From: Buxus sempervirens
Lineage: Eukaryota; Streptophyta; Magnoliopsida; Buxales; Buxaceae
Assembly: GCA_947561395.2 (NCBI GenBank)
Contig: OX387190.1
Span: 17,106,858 to 17,170,857 of the forward strand
Length of the DNA stretch: 64,000 nucleotides
Direction: 5' to 3'
Shown: in pieces, positions 10,267 to 22,309 of the stretch
Numbering within the stretch: the first letter of the stretch is position 1
Layout: each line of letters begins with the position of its first letter
Translations under genes and position numbers: made by a program
The notes under the pieces: generated by a model
Seen by the model: the letters and a program-made list of their open reading frames with translations, nothing else
The model's database searches: none
What the model was told of the DNA's origin: nothing

Positions 10267-13200
10267 TGTAACGCCTCGAACCCAGGTCAGTGCAAACTGG
10301 CACCCAACCCGAACTCTGTTCGCTACTGTAACAACCCAAGTCCGGTTCAACAACCAAACTCGAGGTGTTACCACGAAGCTGGGTTCAGATACAAACCAAG
10401 ATTCACAATAATTTTAAACTTTACTAAATAATTAATCAGAGTTATGGTGGCCAATAAAACAATTCTTTATTCAATAATATCAATTCAGTTTTCAATAAAG
10501 TTTATTTAATCAGCATGTGCCATTAATACCAATTACAATTCTACCCATCAAATTAAAACCCCATCTTCGCGATCTCTCCAAGCAACCTGAAAATAGGAGA
10601 AAACGGAGTGAGATTTACATCTTAGCAAGTAGCAGGTGCATGCAAATTGAAACAGTCCAATGTAAGCAAATAGTTATGAGGTATTCGATTAATCCACGAT
10701 AAGACGAGAAATCCAAGTTATCCATGGCAATTCCAAATAAAGCGATAAAACAGATGATCATGTACATATACCAATAATTGGATGTTAACGGGGTAAAACC
10801 GACAAAAGCGATAAAACACGTGCCATTGCAGGACTTACAAAGATGATAAGTATTTGAGATGACACTCAAATAATTGCTATACCACCGTGCGGCTTAGGGG
10901 CAGTGCTACTTAATGATACTCAAGCCCCATGCAGCGCAGCTATAGACAGAGCCGTAGTCACCGACTTATTGCGCACGAATTCAACAGAGTTGGCATGTAC
11001 CACCAGCATGTAGCACCAGAATCAATACATGGAAATGGTCGCTTATCCACATATACAGGGAATCACCAGCGGTGCACCGGGGTATCCCTCCAGACATAGG
11101 ACCTTCCCAAAGCAAACTAACTTGCAAGGGAAGCACGCTCGCACATTGGAGTAACTCAACCCAAACTAAATATCACTTAGCTAACCAGCCAAAACTATGG
11201 ATCCATATACAGCTAAGCCTACTGACACAAACCACGATAAAACCACATACGAGAGGACACGCTAATGTAGGAGGCATACACACTTTTACCCGTAAAGGAT
11301 TACACATCTCTACACAGAGGATTACCCATCTCTGCTGTAAAAGCTAGTATCAACTCAACCACAGAAGCTGTATCACCCAACCGTAAAAGTAAAGTAAACA
11401 ACATCATACCACATACCAAACCATACCCAAGTATTCCATTCCATGGGAAAACCATGATTCAATCCTTACAAATTCAATTAAAGACTTTTTCAGAATAACA
11501 TATGCAATTTCCCAAATATATTCAAAATAAAACTCATGTTTCATAAGTTCAATAAAACTCAGAGTTTATGCAATTCCAGTAGCCAATATTCATATTGAAA
11601 GTTCAAATAAAGTAAATCAAATCTTACTTAGTGTTTTCCTTATTAATCCCTTTATTAAAATCCAATTTCCTGTCTTAACATCTAAGATAATTTCCATTTA
11701 TGTTTTCTGTATTTTATTTCTCCAGCATGTTCTACAGACATAAAATAAAGTTTAGGAGATATTTTTACCCTAGGAATTCCAGGAGAATTATTTCTATCAA
11801 TATCCCATACCATTTAGCCCCTTTTATGCACACCCTTTCATTATAACCTTCAATTTATTGATTAACCTTTCCAATTTAATTTTATAATTTTAATACTTTA
11901 ATTAGGTCCTTATAAAGATGCTAACATGCTTAACTAATCAGAAAATTTATTGGATATTTATTCATATTACAAAATCCCCAAAATCTGCAAATTTTACATA
12001 GAGCGCCGACCTCTACAGGGCTAGGAGATCCTGGGCGATTCTAGGCGCTCGTGCAATTTTTAACAGAATTTTTCCAGATTTGCAAAGTTCGGATTTTTAT
12101 GCTTTTGCTATATGTTTCTTTGGTCTAAATTAATCTAATAACATTCTAAAACATTCCTAAAGCCTTCTAGACTCATTCTCATCAATTAAATACCATCCTA
12201 TAATTTATTTCATGATCAAACCAAGTTTTCTTCTTTATTTCAACAAATCCTTCAAGAATACCAATCACTAACATGTAAACAATTTGATTCCATGTAAATA
12301 CTATTCCGACTAAACCATTCAATCCATATGAAATCACAGAAAACGAAATCATGCAGTTCCTCATGTTTTCCAAGGGTTACTACTTGCCTTATACGCTAAA
12401 ATCCTTCTTCCATCGAAGCTTCTAATTCTAGACCTTACTTTTGCTCCCAAACGCACCAAGCTAGAGCTCTCTGATTCACATCTCCACCGTACACATTGTA
12501 GTTCCATTAGTCATGAACAAAACCCCAAAATTTGACAGCGATCCACTGCACGGATTTTCCCCGATCATGATTTGATGATGGCTGGTCAGACATCTCCATT
12601 AGCAACCTTCTTCCTTTCTCTCCCTCTTTTCTCTCAATAATAAACCCACGAAAATTCTCTCTTGTCTAACCTTAATCTCCTATTTATATTAGGCTTTAGA
12701 AGTCCTAAACCAACCCTAATAGGCTACTTTAATTCGGGCTAACCCAACCATGGTCTAATTAAAGTCTATCCCATTCTAATTAATTCCTACTTTTTCTCCA
12801 CCTTTTATTTTTCTACTTAAACATTAATAATTTAATCTCTTATCATCTAAACTCCTATTTACAACCTATTTTCGTGCATAATATTTAATTAAACCTTAAT
12901 ATAACCTAAAACCTTATTTTCTCCAAATTAAGACTTGAAATCTCCTAATTATCCTTTTTCCCACTTTTAGGCTTTTATTAATTCCTTTTAATTTTTAACT
13001 TGTCAAAATAATTTATTTTCTTCTATTTTCTATTTCTAATTATTATTTAATGATCTATTTATTAATTACCCTTTTCTGAAAATTACCAAAATACCCTTTT
13101 TACTCTTTTAGGCTAATTTCATTAAAATTCTTTCTTTATTTACAACTTATGACTTATTCAAATTACTTATCCTCTAAATCTTCAATTTTTATTTTAACTA

Positions 13201-13268
13201 GGACTTAACTCATATTTTCTTTTATTTATTATTTATTTATTTATTAGGTGAAAATTCGGGGTTTTACA
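10267..13268 (-). mobile_element. Solo LTR, family LTR-E, copy 1
   Basis: On the plus strand it runs from TGTAACGCCTCG to GGGGTTTTACA with an exact 5-bp duplication CTGTT (10262-10266 and 13269-13273), inside the gag end of O1. In its own direction it has TATAAATA (12681-12688), a donor-like AAG/GCAAGT near 12382-12389, a short CpG-rich block (12000-12055), a tandem or conserved module shared with LTR-F (about 10880-11200) and the pre-acceptor block ending TTTTCAG (10587-10655). No coding content. Confidence 0.87.
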
Positions 13269-14475
13269 CTGTTGCTATAGGTCCCTGAGACACGTGGTAT
13301 AGCTGTGTTGGCTGCACATAACTGACCACTTGACCTTCATTTCTCTTCAGTTCCTGCCCCTGATTCCTGTAACCTTGACTTCCCATTGGCTTTCTCTGGG
13401 TTGCACTCTATCCACTACCGTCTATCTTTCCTGCTCTCACGGCGTCTTCTATTCTATCTGCTGTCAGGATCAAATCATTGAAATTCGAAGAACTCTGCCC
13501 CAGTAGCAAAGTAAAGAATAGCTGTCCCAGTGTGGCAATAAGCAAGGACGTCATTTCCTGTTCCAGTAAAGGGGGTGGGACCAACGCTGCTAATTCTTTC
13601 CACCTCTTGGAATAGTCTCTCACGGTCTCTTGGTTCTTCTTCGACAACCTTTGCAATTCAGCCCTTGTCTGTACCATATGGTTGTTTAGGCGATATTGTT
13701 GCAGGAATGCTACTGCAAGGTCGTTCCAAGTCTTAACCTTTGTTTTATCAATACTCAGGAACCACGAGTAAGCTGCCCTAGTTAGTGACTTTTGAAAGAA
13801 CTGCACCATAATCTTTTTGTCTTTCATGTATTGGCACATGTCGCCAAAATACGACCTTAAGTGATTTAGTGGGCAGCCTGTACCATCAAAGTGGTGAAGT
13901 TCCGAACACCTGAATTTAGGTGGCAGTTGTATGTCGGAGAAGAAGCAAAGGTTCTCCAATGTTGCCTCGTTCTGTACCGTACTCGGCTGTAGCTGCTTTA
14001 GAAAATCTTCTTTCATGGCTGCTAGGCAAACCTCAAACTGTGCTTCCTGTGCCCTATACCAGTCCTCTTCATCTTGCCCCAGCTGGGCAGGCATTGGTGC
14101 CATAGGTGCAAACTGCTCTGGTTGCTGAATAGGGTAGCCAGGGATGACTACGGGTGGTGCAGCTGGCTGTAGTGGAGGAGGTGGTGCTGCTGGTGCTGGG
14201 TGTACATGGAACGGTGGTAATGGTGCAACTGGCACTTCTGCTGGTGGTGATGGTGGCGGTGGTGGCAGTGGCTGTGGAGCGACATGAATGGCCAGTGGAA
14301 CTTGTTTCAAGTCACTGATCTCTGCAATAAGGGACTGAATCAATGTTCCCATGGTTTCAACCTTGTGTGTTAGGTCATTGATCACTTGGTCTTGACTGGA
14401 CTCAGCTGCATGTTGTGCTGGGAGTGCCTGATTTCCTTGTGCATCCATATCGAGTTTCCTGCGTGATCTCAGCAA
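13269..14475 (-). pseudogene. O1 gag (capsid part)
   Basis: A 355-codon open frame starts with Met at 14475 and stops at TAG 13408-13410. Residues 25-60 look helical or coiled; about 65-115 is a Pro/Ala-rich linker; about 185-310 is the retrotransposon gag domain (FDGTGCPLNHLRSYF, AAYSWFLSIDKTKVKTW, FLQQYRLNNHM, RDYSKRWKELAA). Gag builds the particle that packages element RNA. After the stop the same frame continues to the solo LTR at 13268 and on into the knuckle region. The TAG fits a C-to-T change of a Gln codon. Upstream lie two tandem arrays in the leader. Confidence 0.85.
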
Positions 14476-14640
14476 GTAAGGGCTCCTGGGAGCAATTTTG
14501 GTACCTAATGATCATTCAACAAGTATTAGTGCAATTTATTGACAATTAACTGAATTCAAAAAAAAAATTTTTTTTAGAGAACTTGTTTGCAGATTCTTAT
14601 GCAAATCCCTCTTTGTCGTAGTCAAATTGAGACCAGCTTT

Positions 14641-14957
14641 CTAATCTGGTTTAGCTGCTTAAAAGCAACAAGGGAGGAGACCCCGAGGTTGGAGGACTGA
14701 TCTATTTTAGTCACCCGTAGGCAACTAGGAAAGAGAACCCTGATTTTTGAAGACTGATTTGTTTTAGTCACCCATAGGCAACTAGGAAAGAGAACCCTAT
14801 GAAACTGATCTGTTTTAGCCATTGTGAGGTGGTTGGGAAAGAGAACCCTGATTTTTGTGCAACTAATCTATTTTAGCCACTATAAGGTGGCTGGGAAAGA
14901 GAACTCTAAAGTGCTGACCTATTTTAGCTACATAAAAGCAACAAGGGAAGGGAACCT
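14641..14957 (-). repeat. Minisatellite upstream of O1 gag
   Basis: Six imperfect units of 51-58 bp, seen from the core TTTTAG at about 14648, 14705, 14762, 14813, 14871 and 14922, each followed by a GGCAACTAGGAAAGAGAACC-like end. The short ORFs over it are repeats of one peptide and reflect the array. Confidence 0.8.
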
Positions 14958-14981
14958 TGATTTGGACCTCGTCGGGTCTCC

Positions 14982-15175
14982 GTAGGGGGTGAGCTAAACA
15001 GCAACACCCGGGCTCACCTAAGCCTGTCTCCGACTCATTCGTCGGCCGCTTCGGCGCCACCAATTTTGGACTGCGTTGGGTCTTCGTAGGGGGTGAGCTA
15101 AACAGCAACACCCGGGCTCACCTAAGCCTGTCTCTGACTCATCCGTCGGCTGCTTCGGCGCCACCAATTAGGATT
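14982..15175 (-). repeat. 104-bp tandem repeat in O1 leader
   Basis: Two units spaced 104 bp, each starting GTAGGGGGTGAGCTAAACAG and ending CTTCGGCGCCACCAATT. A third, shortened unit lies beyond solo LTR 15179-17930 (about 17966-18022), so the LTR landed inside the array. Confidence 0.85.
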
Positions 15176-15178
15176 GTT

Positions 15179-17930
15179 TGTAACGCCTCGGATCCGAGTC
15201 ACATGAAAAACCCGTAACTCATCTCCAGAGGTTATTATAAAACACAGGATCGCAATATCAGAGTGAAGGAAAACATGAATACAACAATAACTATATAACA
15301 GAGTGCGCTAAAATAATCCCAAACGAAAATAAACTCACATGACCAAGTAACTACCCGCAAGTATCGTCCTCTCCAGGAGCAGCTGAAAACAAAACAAAAC
15401 AATACGGAATGAGATACGAATATCCCAGTGAGCAGCACATGCATGCACAAATACATTTATTTCAGTTCTAAAACATGCCACGGCTATAAACCATATACAA
15501 TGATGATAACACACATATTCCGAATAATCCGACTAAACTTCAATAATCCAATTCATATCAGTGCGGAAAACCATCAGGTAAATCAAGAAATAACAATCCG
15601 TTTTCAATCCCGAAACCATCGATAAAATAATGATTAACTGACAACAACATAGCAATTAATCATAATTTCGTATCTCAAGATATAATTCCAGATATACCAA
15701 TGTCATATAACACAAAGTCTTCTCATAACCATGCCCACGCCTCCAAATGTATATCCGACCTACTCAGGGTTTCGGATATTGAAATGACTACGTCATCCAA
15801 TGCAGGCCTACTCCCTGGGTTTCTGCATTGACAACCAGGCCTACTCAGGGTTTCTGGCTGCTCTACACCGGCGAGAAGAACAATACCCAATAATCGGTAA
15901 ACAATATTCCATGAACCATAAATACCAACAACCAGCGAATAAAACATATCACGTCAAACAAAATCAAATACCAACATTGGTCAATGTCATGACTATTGTT
16001 CAGTTGATAAATTAAACATGCCAAGTAGACACTCCACACCTCCATGTACACAGTTCCGGCCTACTCAGGGTTTCGGAAACTCTGAAATGACGGCCTACTC
16101 AGGGTTTCGTCATCCAATGCAGGCCTACTCCCCGGGTTTCTGCATTGACAACCAGGCCTACTCAGGGTTTCTGGCTGCTCTACACCGGTCGTGGCAACAC
16201 ACAAGGCCATGCAATTTCAACAACCAACAATAACATCACATTACTAAGCTTAGACATCTGGATCCAGGACAAGCTAGACCAAAACAGTAAACATCGTATA
16301 ATCTCAATTTCAATATCAAAATAAAACCCATTCATTCCACATCATGTAAAAACTCATCACAATTCATCACCTGTCCCTCTGGACCAAGCAGTACTTCAAG
16401 TACTTCAGTATTTTTCTCATTTCCGTAACACATGCCATTTGGAAATAAAACTCAAGCATTCATACCAAAGAATTCCTTTCAATACATTTAAAGTTTCCAA
16501 CAATTGAAACCAGAAATACAATAACTTCTCAATCAAAACAGTGTATAGAACAAGGAAAAGTAACTGGTAACTCTTACTAGTTTGGTGTCCGGCACAATAC
16601 TCATAAGTAACCTAAACTCAACTTAAAAACTCTTAAGAGGTTCACTAAATTTTCCTCTAATAATTTCATAGGCAAAATGGTTTCCCAGGTTCCTAACCAA
16701 GTGAATAGTGAAGTGGTTTAACCCCTAAGTAATGCAAATACTCTTGGTCAAATCAGAACTTCCATTTCAGTAAGCAAAATAGGGTGTGCGCTCACTTCCT
16801 GAGGTGGGCGCGAGGTGAGCGCCGGTCGGCGGTGAAGAAACAGTCAAAAATGGACCTACCGCTCACTCGACGCTAGGTGAGCGTGAGGTGAGCGCGAGAC
16901 GAGCGTGAGGTGGGCGCGAGATTCGCGCGAGATGGGCGCAAGGTTTTCTACTTCGCGCGAGATGAGTGCCAGCTGGGCTTGAGCTCGGCGGTAGGTAGTG
17001 TTTAACGGGGCGCCTACCTCTGAGGTGAGCGCCGGTGAGCGCGAGGTGAGCGGATGCCCCCTGTGATTTTCATTTCTCTGTTATTTCGAGATCTACATGA
17101 CTGGCCGGTTTGCATACCTCTGTAATTGTTCTACTACACTCCTAATACTCCCAGAAGACTTCCCAACCATATTTGGAATTAATCTAAACACTTTCATTTT
17201 TAAATATAAAACTCAATCCGGAGACTCTGTTCAAGTAATTTCCCGAAACCCAGAAAAACCAGCAAACTCATACCATCACTTAATATATAAACCATGCATC
17301 AGAATAAGCTCGAGAGAAACATAAAACACAAAACCCAGTTGTAAAACCGTGCTACTCACAAGTATACGCTTAATCCGAGAAACAAAAGCTTATTCCACAA
17401 CCGGCCGAGCATGACTTCCGGCTGCGCGCGTGGATGCGAAGGTCGCCGAACTGATCCCCTGCTCGCGAGAGGAACAACCCACTGAAATCTGGATCTCCGA
17501 CTCCACTAATCCAGTCGTAGCTCTCGCGGTTCTCATCTCTTCCCAGAGAAACCCTAATCGCCATAGTAGCCGCAAAACACCAAACCTCTTCAGTTATAAA
17601 AATATGATGCGAGCATTCCAAACCAAAAACCTAATTTCCCCTTTAGTATATATATACCTTCCACACGCTCCCATACGTATTGCCGCACGACAACCTTTTA
17701 AAAGCCTTGATCCTGTGCATGCTCGCCCACTGAAAACCCTACATTTTCCCACCACTTAGGTTATTCTCTTTGACAACTAATGACCACAAATCTCCAGCAA
17801 TAAATAAATTTTGATCAAGCCTGTCCATAAATCCATGTGTTCATACTTTTGCATATATTTTATTTTATCTACTATTTTATATTGTTTATTATTATTATTT
17901 TTTTTTTCTACTCAAAACTGGGGTCTTACA
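15179..17930 (-). mobile_element. Solo LTR, family LTR-A, copy 2
   Basis: Plus-strand ends TGTAACGCCTCGG and GGGGTCTTACA, exact duplication TTGTT (15174-15178 and 17931-17935). Strongly similar to copies 1 and 3 in reverse orientation, including the pre-acceptor block (15383-15445), the GTAGGCC array, the CpG-rich block (16785-17065) and the donor region near 17360. It is about 0.4-0.5 kb shorter than copies 1 and 3. It lies in the leader of O1 between ORF1 and gag. Confidence 0.88.
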
Positions 17931-18336
17931 TTGTTAGATCCAAGTTTGAAAGAAACATTTACTGGGATCACCTAAGCCTATCTCCGACTCATCAGTCGGC
18001 TGCTTCGGCGCCACCAATTAAGATTGTTATATCCAAGTCTGAAAGAAACATTCAAGTGTGGTATTACCTCATTCTTGGGTGTTTTAAGAAATACCTGCCA
18101 GGTTGTTCATGCCATTTGGTCAAGATGATTGGTTTGAGGAAAGGGGTCTAAGGTGACTAGAAAACACGATCTTACATGATCGGAAAAAATGGGGGTCTGT
18201 TGGAGACCCACGAGGCAACTTTTCACAAGGAACTGCAAACTCAATTCATTGCTTACATCATGTTCATGTTTTGTCAATTCAAGCTGCATTCAACTCAAGG
18301 CATTCAAAAAGAAGGAAACCACAGGTTCAAGATACA
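17931..18336 (-). other. O1 leader between ORF1 and solo LTR
   Basis: Holds the third, shortened leader repeat unit and the sequence ATCCAAGTTTGAAAGAAACA, which recurs about 90 bp on (near 18030) in slightly changed form. Nothing coding recognised. Confidence 0.6.
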
Positions 18337-19701
18337 TCAAAAGTCTGACACAACATTAAAGTACATCAAGATCCAGATTAAAATACAACATAGCCAAAGT
18401 CTAACTAGGTGGATCATCATCATAATGGGAGGACACGTCTTGCCTTCTCCAGGCGCACAGAATTTTGTTCCGCAGACAACGGTCCTCATCGGCGCGGGCG
18501 GAACCTGGATGTCCTCTGGTATGTCGGTTTGGAGAGGTGGGACGCCGCCATGGCTAAAATTCCTTGCCATCCACAGCTCATATACTCGAAGGTGACTCTT
18601 CGAGAATATGTCTTCTCTATATATACGTATGGTTCTCCATTCTGCCAACAATCTCTCCCTCAACTGCTTTGTGAGTGGGCCTGTCAAATCTGCCGCATTA
18701 TCCACAACGGGGATTCCCTGCGGTTTCCCAAATTGTCTTAAAACCTTAATCGGATAGTAGGGCACAGCATGAGTGAGACCAATTAAGGCCAGGCATCTCT
18801 TGTCCTTGAAGGCCGGGATGGGGGAGTAATCATACTCATAAGTTTCCCACTATCTGATGTCACGATTCCCATATATTTAGCGGAAATGGTTCAGCCAATC
18901 ATCTCGAGTGGGCAGGTCTGGGCATATCTCTCTCTTGGACATGTGGGTGATGAAGTCACGGGCTAACCCGTATTTGGTAGCACAAGGTTCAGCTACATTC
19001 AGGTGGTCTTGCATCCATATATGTAAGATGGAAACGCAGCCTTGGAACTTTTTGACTCCATTCTTAGCCGACGAAGTCAAGGAGTGATATAATTGAGCTA
19101 GAATTAAAGGCATGAGTTTGCGTCCTAAGAGGAGTTGATCCACAACTTCCATGAGGGCCAAATTAATGGTGTCTCCCCCGGTTGGAAAGAAAATCTATGC
19201 AAGGACCACGAGAGTGAAGGTGTCCCACCAAACACGGGGTCTTTCCTGCTTTTTGTTCTTTATCTTTTCAGCCAGGAATTTCTTAGAGACCCGTGTGAAT
19301 GATGCTTCACCTCCAAAAGTCTAGAATTCTTGCCTTTAAAGGCCAAAGAATTTACAGGCCTCATTCTTATAGCTGTCTTTAAGGTTTGACCTGATTGGCT
19401 CCTCGCGGTGCTCAAACCTTAGGAGTAGCTCTAACTCCTCAATTGTGGGTGTCAACTCCGTGATCCCAAATCGGAAAACCGAAAACTGGGGATCCTAGAA
19501 CAAAAAGGACACTTGAATCATGTTCCAATCAATTGGCACATTTAACAAGGACAGAGTTTGTTCCATGTGGTATTTCATTTTCCACTCAATTTGCTCACTC
19601 CCTTGAAGTTGTTCAGTCCAAGAACGGATCCAGGGAGTGTCCAAGGCATGCTTTTCCAGTCTAGGGAATTTAGTCTTTTCAGATGATGAGGATGATGCCA
19701 T
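18337..19701 (-). pseudogene. O1 extra ORF1, DUF7745-like, decayed
   Basis: A single frame from Met at 19701 (MASSSSSEK) to 18337, broken by several stops, among them TAG at 19495 and TAA at 18877. Recognisable stretches: LPTRDDWLNHFR, LLLGRKLMPLILAQLYHSL, GCVSILHIWMQDHL, GKPQGIPVVDNAADLTGPL. The middle resembles the DUF7745 family, found in plants alone and as the ORF1 of Ogre-type elements (resemblance judged by eye). Function of ORF1 is unknown. Position upstream of gag, in the same direction and after a long leader, fits Ogre. Several stop-separated segments share one frame, so the decay here is mostly point mutation. Confidence 0.65.
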
Positions 19702-20929
19702 TGCTCTACTATCCGATTTGTTGTTTTAGACCATTTGGGCAATTCAAAGGAGAACTTGACATAAGTGCACGAAACTCCAAGAAAAACAGTTAATCCGATT
19801 AAACCAACTAAAAAAGGAAAGTAGTTAAGACCAAGGGCTATCATCCAGTTGTAATTCCTGACAAACCATAGCAAACTGTCAAATTGAATCAAAGAGAAGA
19901 AATGCATAGGTATGTGCAATCCTAGGGGTTGGCGCCTATTGGGGCGTGACTCCTAGACACACTTGTGTGTGGAAGTACATCCAAGTCCAAACCAGTCTTT
20001 CTTTCACCTATTCTTTCATCTGCTCTGATTTCTGGTGCTTGACCAAACAGCAAAAAAAAATTACAACTTGCCATGGAGGGCAAAAAATACATGATGTTTG
20101 GAAAAGCTAAAAAAAATGAATCATCTTTAGGGTTGTTGGGAATCCTAAAGAAGGATACAACTTTGCTTCAACTGGTAGGGTAGGTTTAAAAGACCTATCC
20201 CTAGGGTTTGTTGCCCATGTTCTGATCTGATGTGCTTTCATCTGTTCATCTGTCTGATCTGGCCGGCTTTCATCTGCTCAAAGACTGGCTCAAACTCAAA
20301 GTACTTCCAGTAGACTAGAATGGGTCAAGGCCAACAATTCCCAGGACTTAATGCATGGATCTGGGGTGGTTCCCCTGATCAAAGTTAGGTTGGCTTCCTA
20401 ATCTAGGGCTGAGATAGCCCGGAGTCTAGGGTTTACTCAATTTGATGCAAAGGGGGTAGGCGGTTGCTGCCTCTGATGGACTCTTGGATTTTAGATTGAT
20501 TTACTCCTTTTGTATCATCATTCACAATCACAATCATCACAAAGGCGTATCAGAACGTTGGGTGGAAAAAAAGGTACATAGCCCGAGACAAAAGCCTACA
20601 AGGGTCTATGCCAGGTCCAAGACCCCTCGTGCATCGCGGCAAGAAACCAGCGGCGCTATAGGGATCCAGTAACCTGGGGGGATGTTTTACCTTCGCTTCT
20701 CCCCGGCAAGCCAGAGGCGCATAAGGCTAATATCATCCCAAAAGTTGTTTATACGGTGAAGAAGGGTGCCTGCTATAGAGGTCTAGGTTTTGGTGAAGAA
20801 GAGCATTCACAATCATATATCCATTCAAGTCGGATCATCCACACAGACTCCCTCATGCATGTCATCCCACGCATATATAATGAAAGCAATAGAATAGATA
20901 AATAGATAACTGATGAACAAGACTTGCTG
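19702..20929 (-). other. O1 5' leader, no gene seen
   Basis: Leader between primer site and ORF1. I see no coding region. Around 20215-20290 short words CTGATCTG and CATCTGTTC recur. The ORFs here are short and unlike any known protein. Confidence 0.5.
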
Positions 20930-21110
20930 CATGTGTATATACAAGTGCATGTGTATATGAGAGAGTATATACATGTGTGCACATATGCAAAAGTGTGTGC
21001 ATGTGTGCACATGTGTACAAATATGTGCATGTGTGCATGTGTACAAGTATGTGCGTGTGTGCACATGTACAAGTATGTGCAGGTGCATGTGCGTGTGTGT
21101 ACATGTGCAT
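20930..21110. repeat. Alternating purine-pyrimidine (TG/CA-rich) tract
   Basis: About 180 bp dominated by GTGTGCATGTGTGCACATGT-like words with scattered TATA. Most steps alternate purine and pyrimidine, a composition prone to left-handed DNA. It lies 40-220 bp inside the primer binding site. The His/Thr/Cys-rich ORFs over it are low-complexity shadows. Confidence 0.8.
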
Positions 21111-21153
21111 CCTAATGAGTCAACTCAACCTAAACTCTAATTGGGTTGAACCG

Positions 21154-21171
21154 TCCCCAGCAGAGTCGCCA
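21154..21171 (-). other. Primer binding site of O1 (tRNA-Arg type)
   Basis: In element direction TGGCGACTCTGCTGGGGA, the known Ogre/Tat primer site complementary to a tRNA-Arg 3' end. It starts 3 nt after the end of the 5' LTR and sets the LTR boundary and direction. Confidence 0.9.
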
Positions 21172-21480
21172 AGCTGTGCGCACGTGGAGGCGCACCATGC
21201 CGGTGCCTCGGTTTTCCGTGGGTTTTTTGTTGTTTTGGGGGAGTCGCCACTGTTCATTGTTGAGGGTGTGAACAGTCACCCAAATTTTAATTTTAATTTG
21301 GTCTACCCAAAGACTTTGGATAAGCAATTCAGTTCTAACCTAGGGAAGTCCGTAGACACCCTGAGTTATCCTGCTAGATAGTGGGTTCCCATGAGTCAGA
21401 ATTTAGGCAAGTTGACTCAATTAGTTTGTATGCGTGTTTCCTTAAGATTGGGCAAGCTTAAGTGCTTGATGATGGGGCTT

Positions 21481-21735
21481 ATTGGAAAGCCCCCATTAAG
21501 TTCTAATTTGATTCGGGCGCATCAAAACACCCAATTTTCTTCCAGGGGTGAAATGGTCATTTTCATATGCTATTCCTCAGAAAACCATCAATCCACAGTA
21601 GAGAGCACATAAAGTAAGAAACATAATATTGGAAAGCCCCCATTAAGTTCTAATTTGATTCGGGCCCATCAAAAGACCCAATTTTCTTCCAGGGGTAAAA
21701 TGGTAATTTTACAGGTGCATTTCTCAGAAATTACT
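21481..21735 (-). repeat. 147-bp-spaced direct repeat in O1 LTR
   Basis: ATTGGAAAGCCCCCATTAAG and about 80 further bases recur, starting at 21481 and 21628, a spacing of 147 bp. Confidence 0.85.
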
Positions 21736-22078
21736 GATTTGAGCTGTGGAGCAATCAATGTAAAAAAAAATGCATTCACAAAGCATTAAAAATGAGGAGA
21801 TGGGATGAAAAATAGAGACAAGGGGGATTTTGAAATGAAACTTTAAAAAGAAAAGAAAGTAAAATTCATTTATGCATTAGACTTTTGAAAATATCTAAAA
21901 CATCATAAATCTTTTCTAATTTACAAAAAAAAAAACCCCAAGCTTCAACGAGCCATGTTTTTTGAGCACATGTTGGTCGGTTTGTCATAGATGGATAAAA
22001 ATTTCCTAAAAAATATGGAAATTAATCCCCATGAGATTTTAATGACCATGCCATGCAAACAATGTCATTTTGTTGGAG

Positions 22079-22309
22079 ATGAAGGGATCAACAAACAGCC
22101 AAAAGTGGCTATTCATCAACCTTCATGGAATTCAAATGCACATGCATTTGTTGGAGAGTAGAACAACAATAAAAAATATGATAAAAATCAACACGGAAAG
22201 CTGGACTCTCTTACATATTAAAAAAAATGAAGGGACCAACAAACAGCCAAAAGTGGCTGTTCGTCACCCTTCATGGAATTGGGTTCGGCTGTTCCAGCCG
22301 TACCCAATT
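22079..22309 (-). repeat. Duplicated hairpin pair plus second palindrome in O1 LTR
   Basis: Two copies (22079-22126 and 22227-22274, spaced 148 bp) of a segment whose ends ATGAAGGG and CCCTTCAT pair and whose centre AGCCAAAAGTGGCT pairs again. Directly after the second copy is another palindrome (22277-22309), arms AATTGGGT-CGGCTG around TTC with one mismatch. Confidence 0.8.

Noticed and set aside
15233..15241. TATAAAAC as a promoter in the opposite LTR-A direction
   Set aside because: Not present at that place in families D, E and F, whereas all families have TATA in the other direction.
18408..18741. Plus-strand ORF of 110 codons
   Set aside because: Antisense shadow of the decayed ORF1, whose minus-strand frame shows family resemblance.
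20773..21115. His/Thr/Cys-rich ORFs on both strands
   Set aside because: Low-complexity translation of the TG/CA-rich tract.
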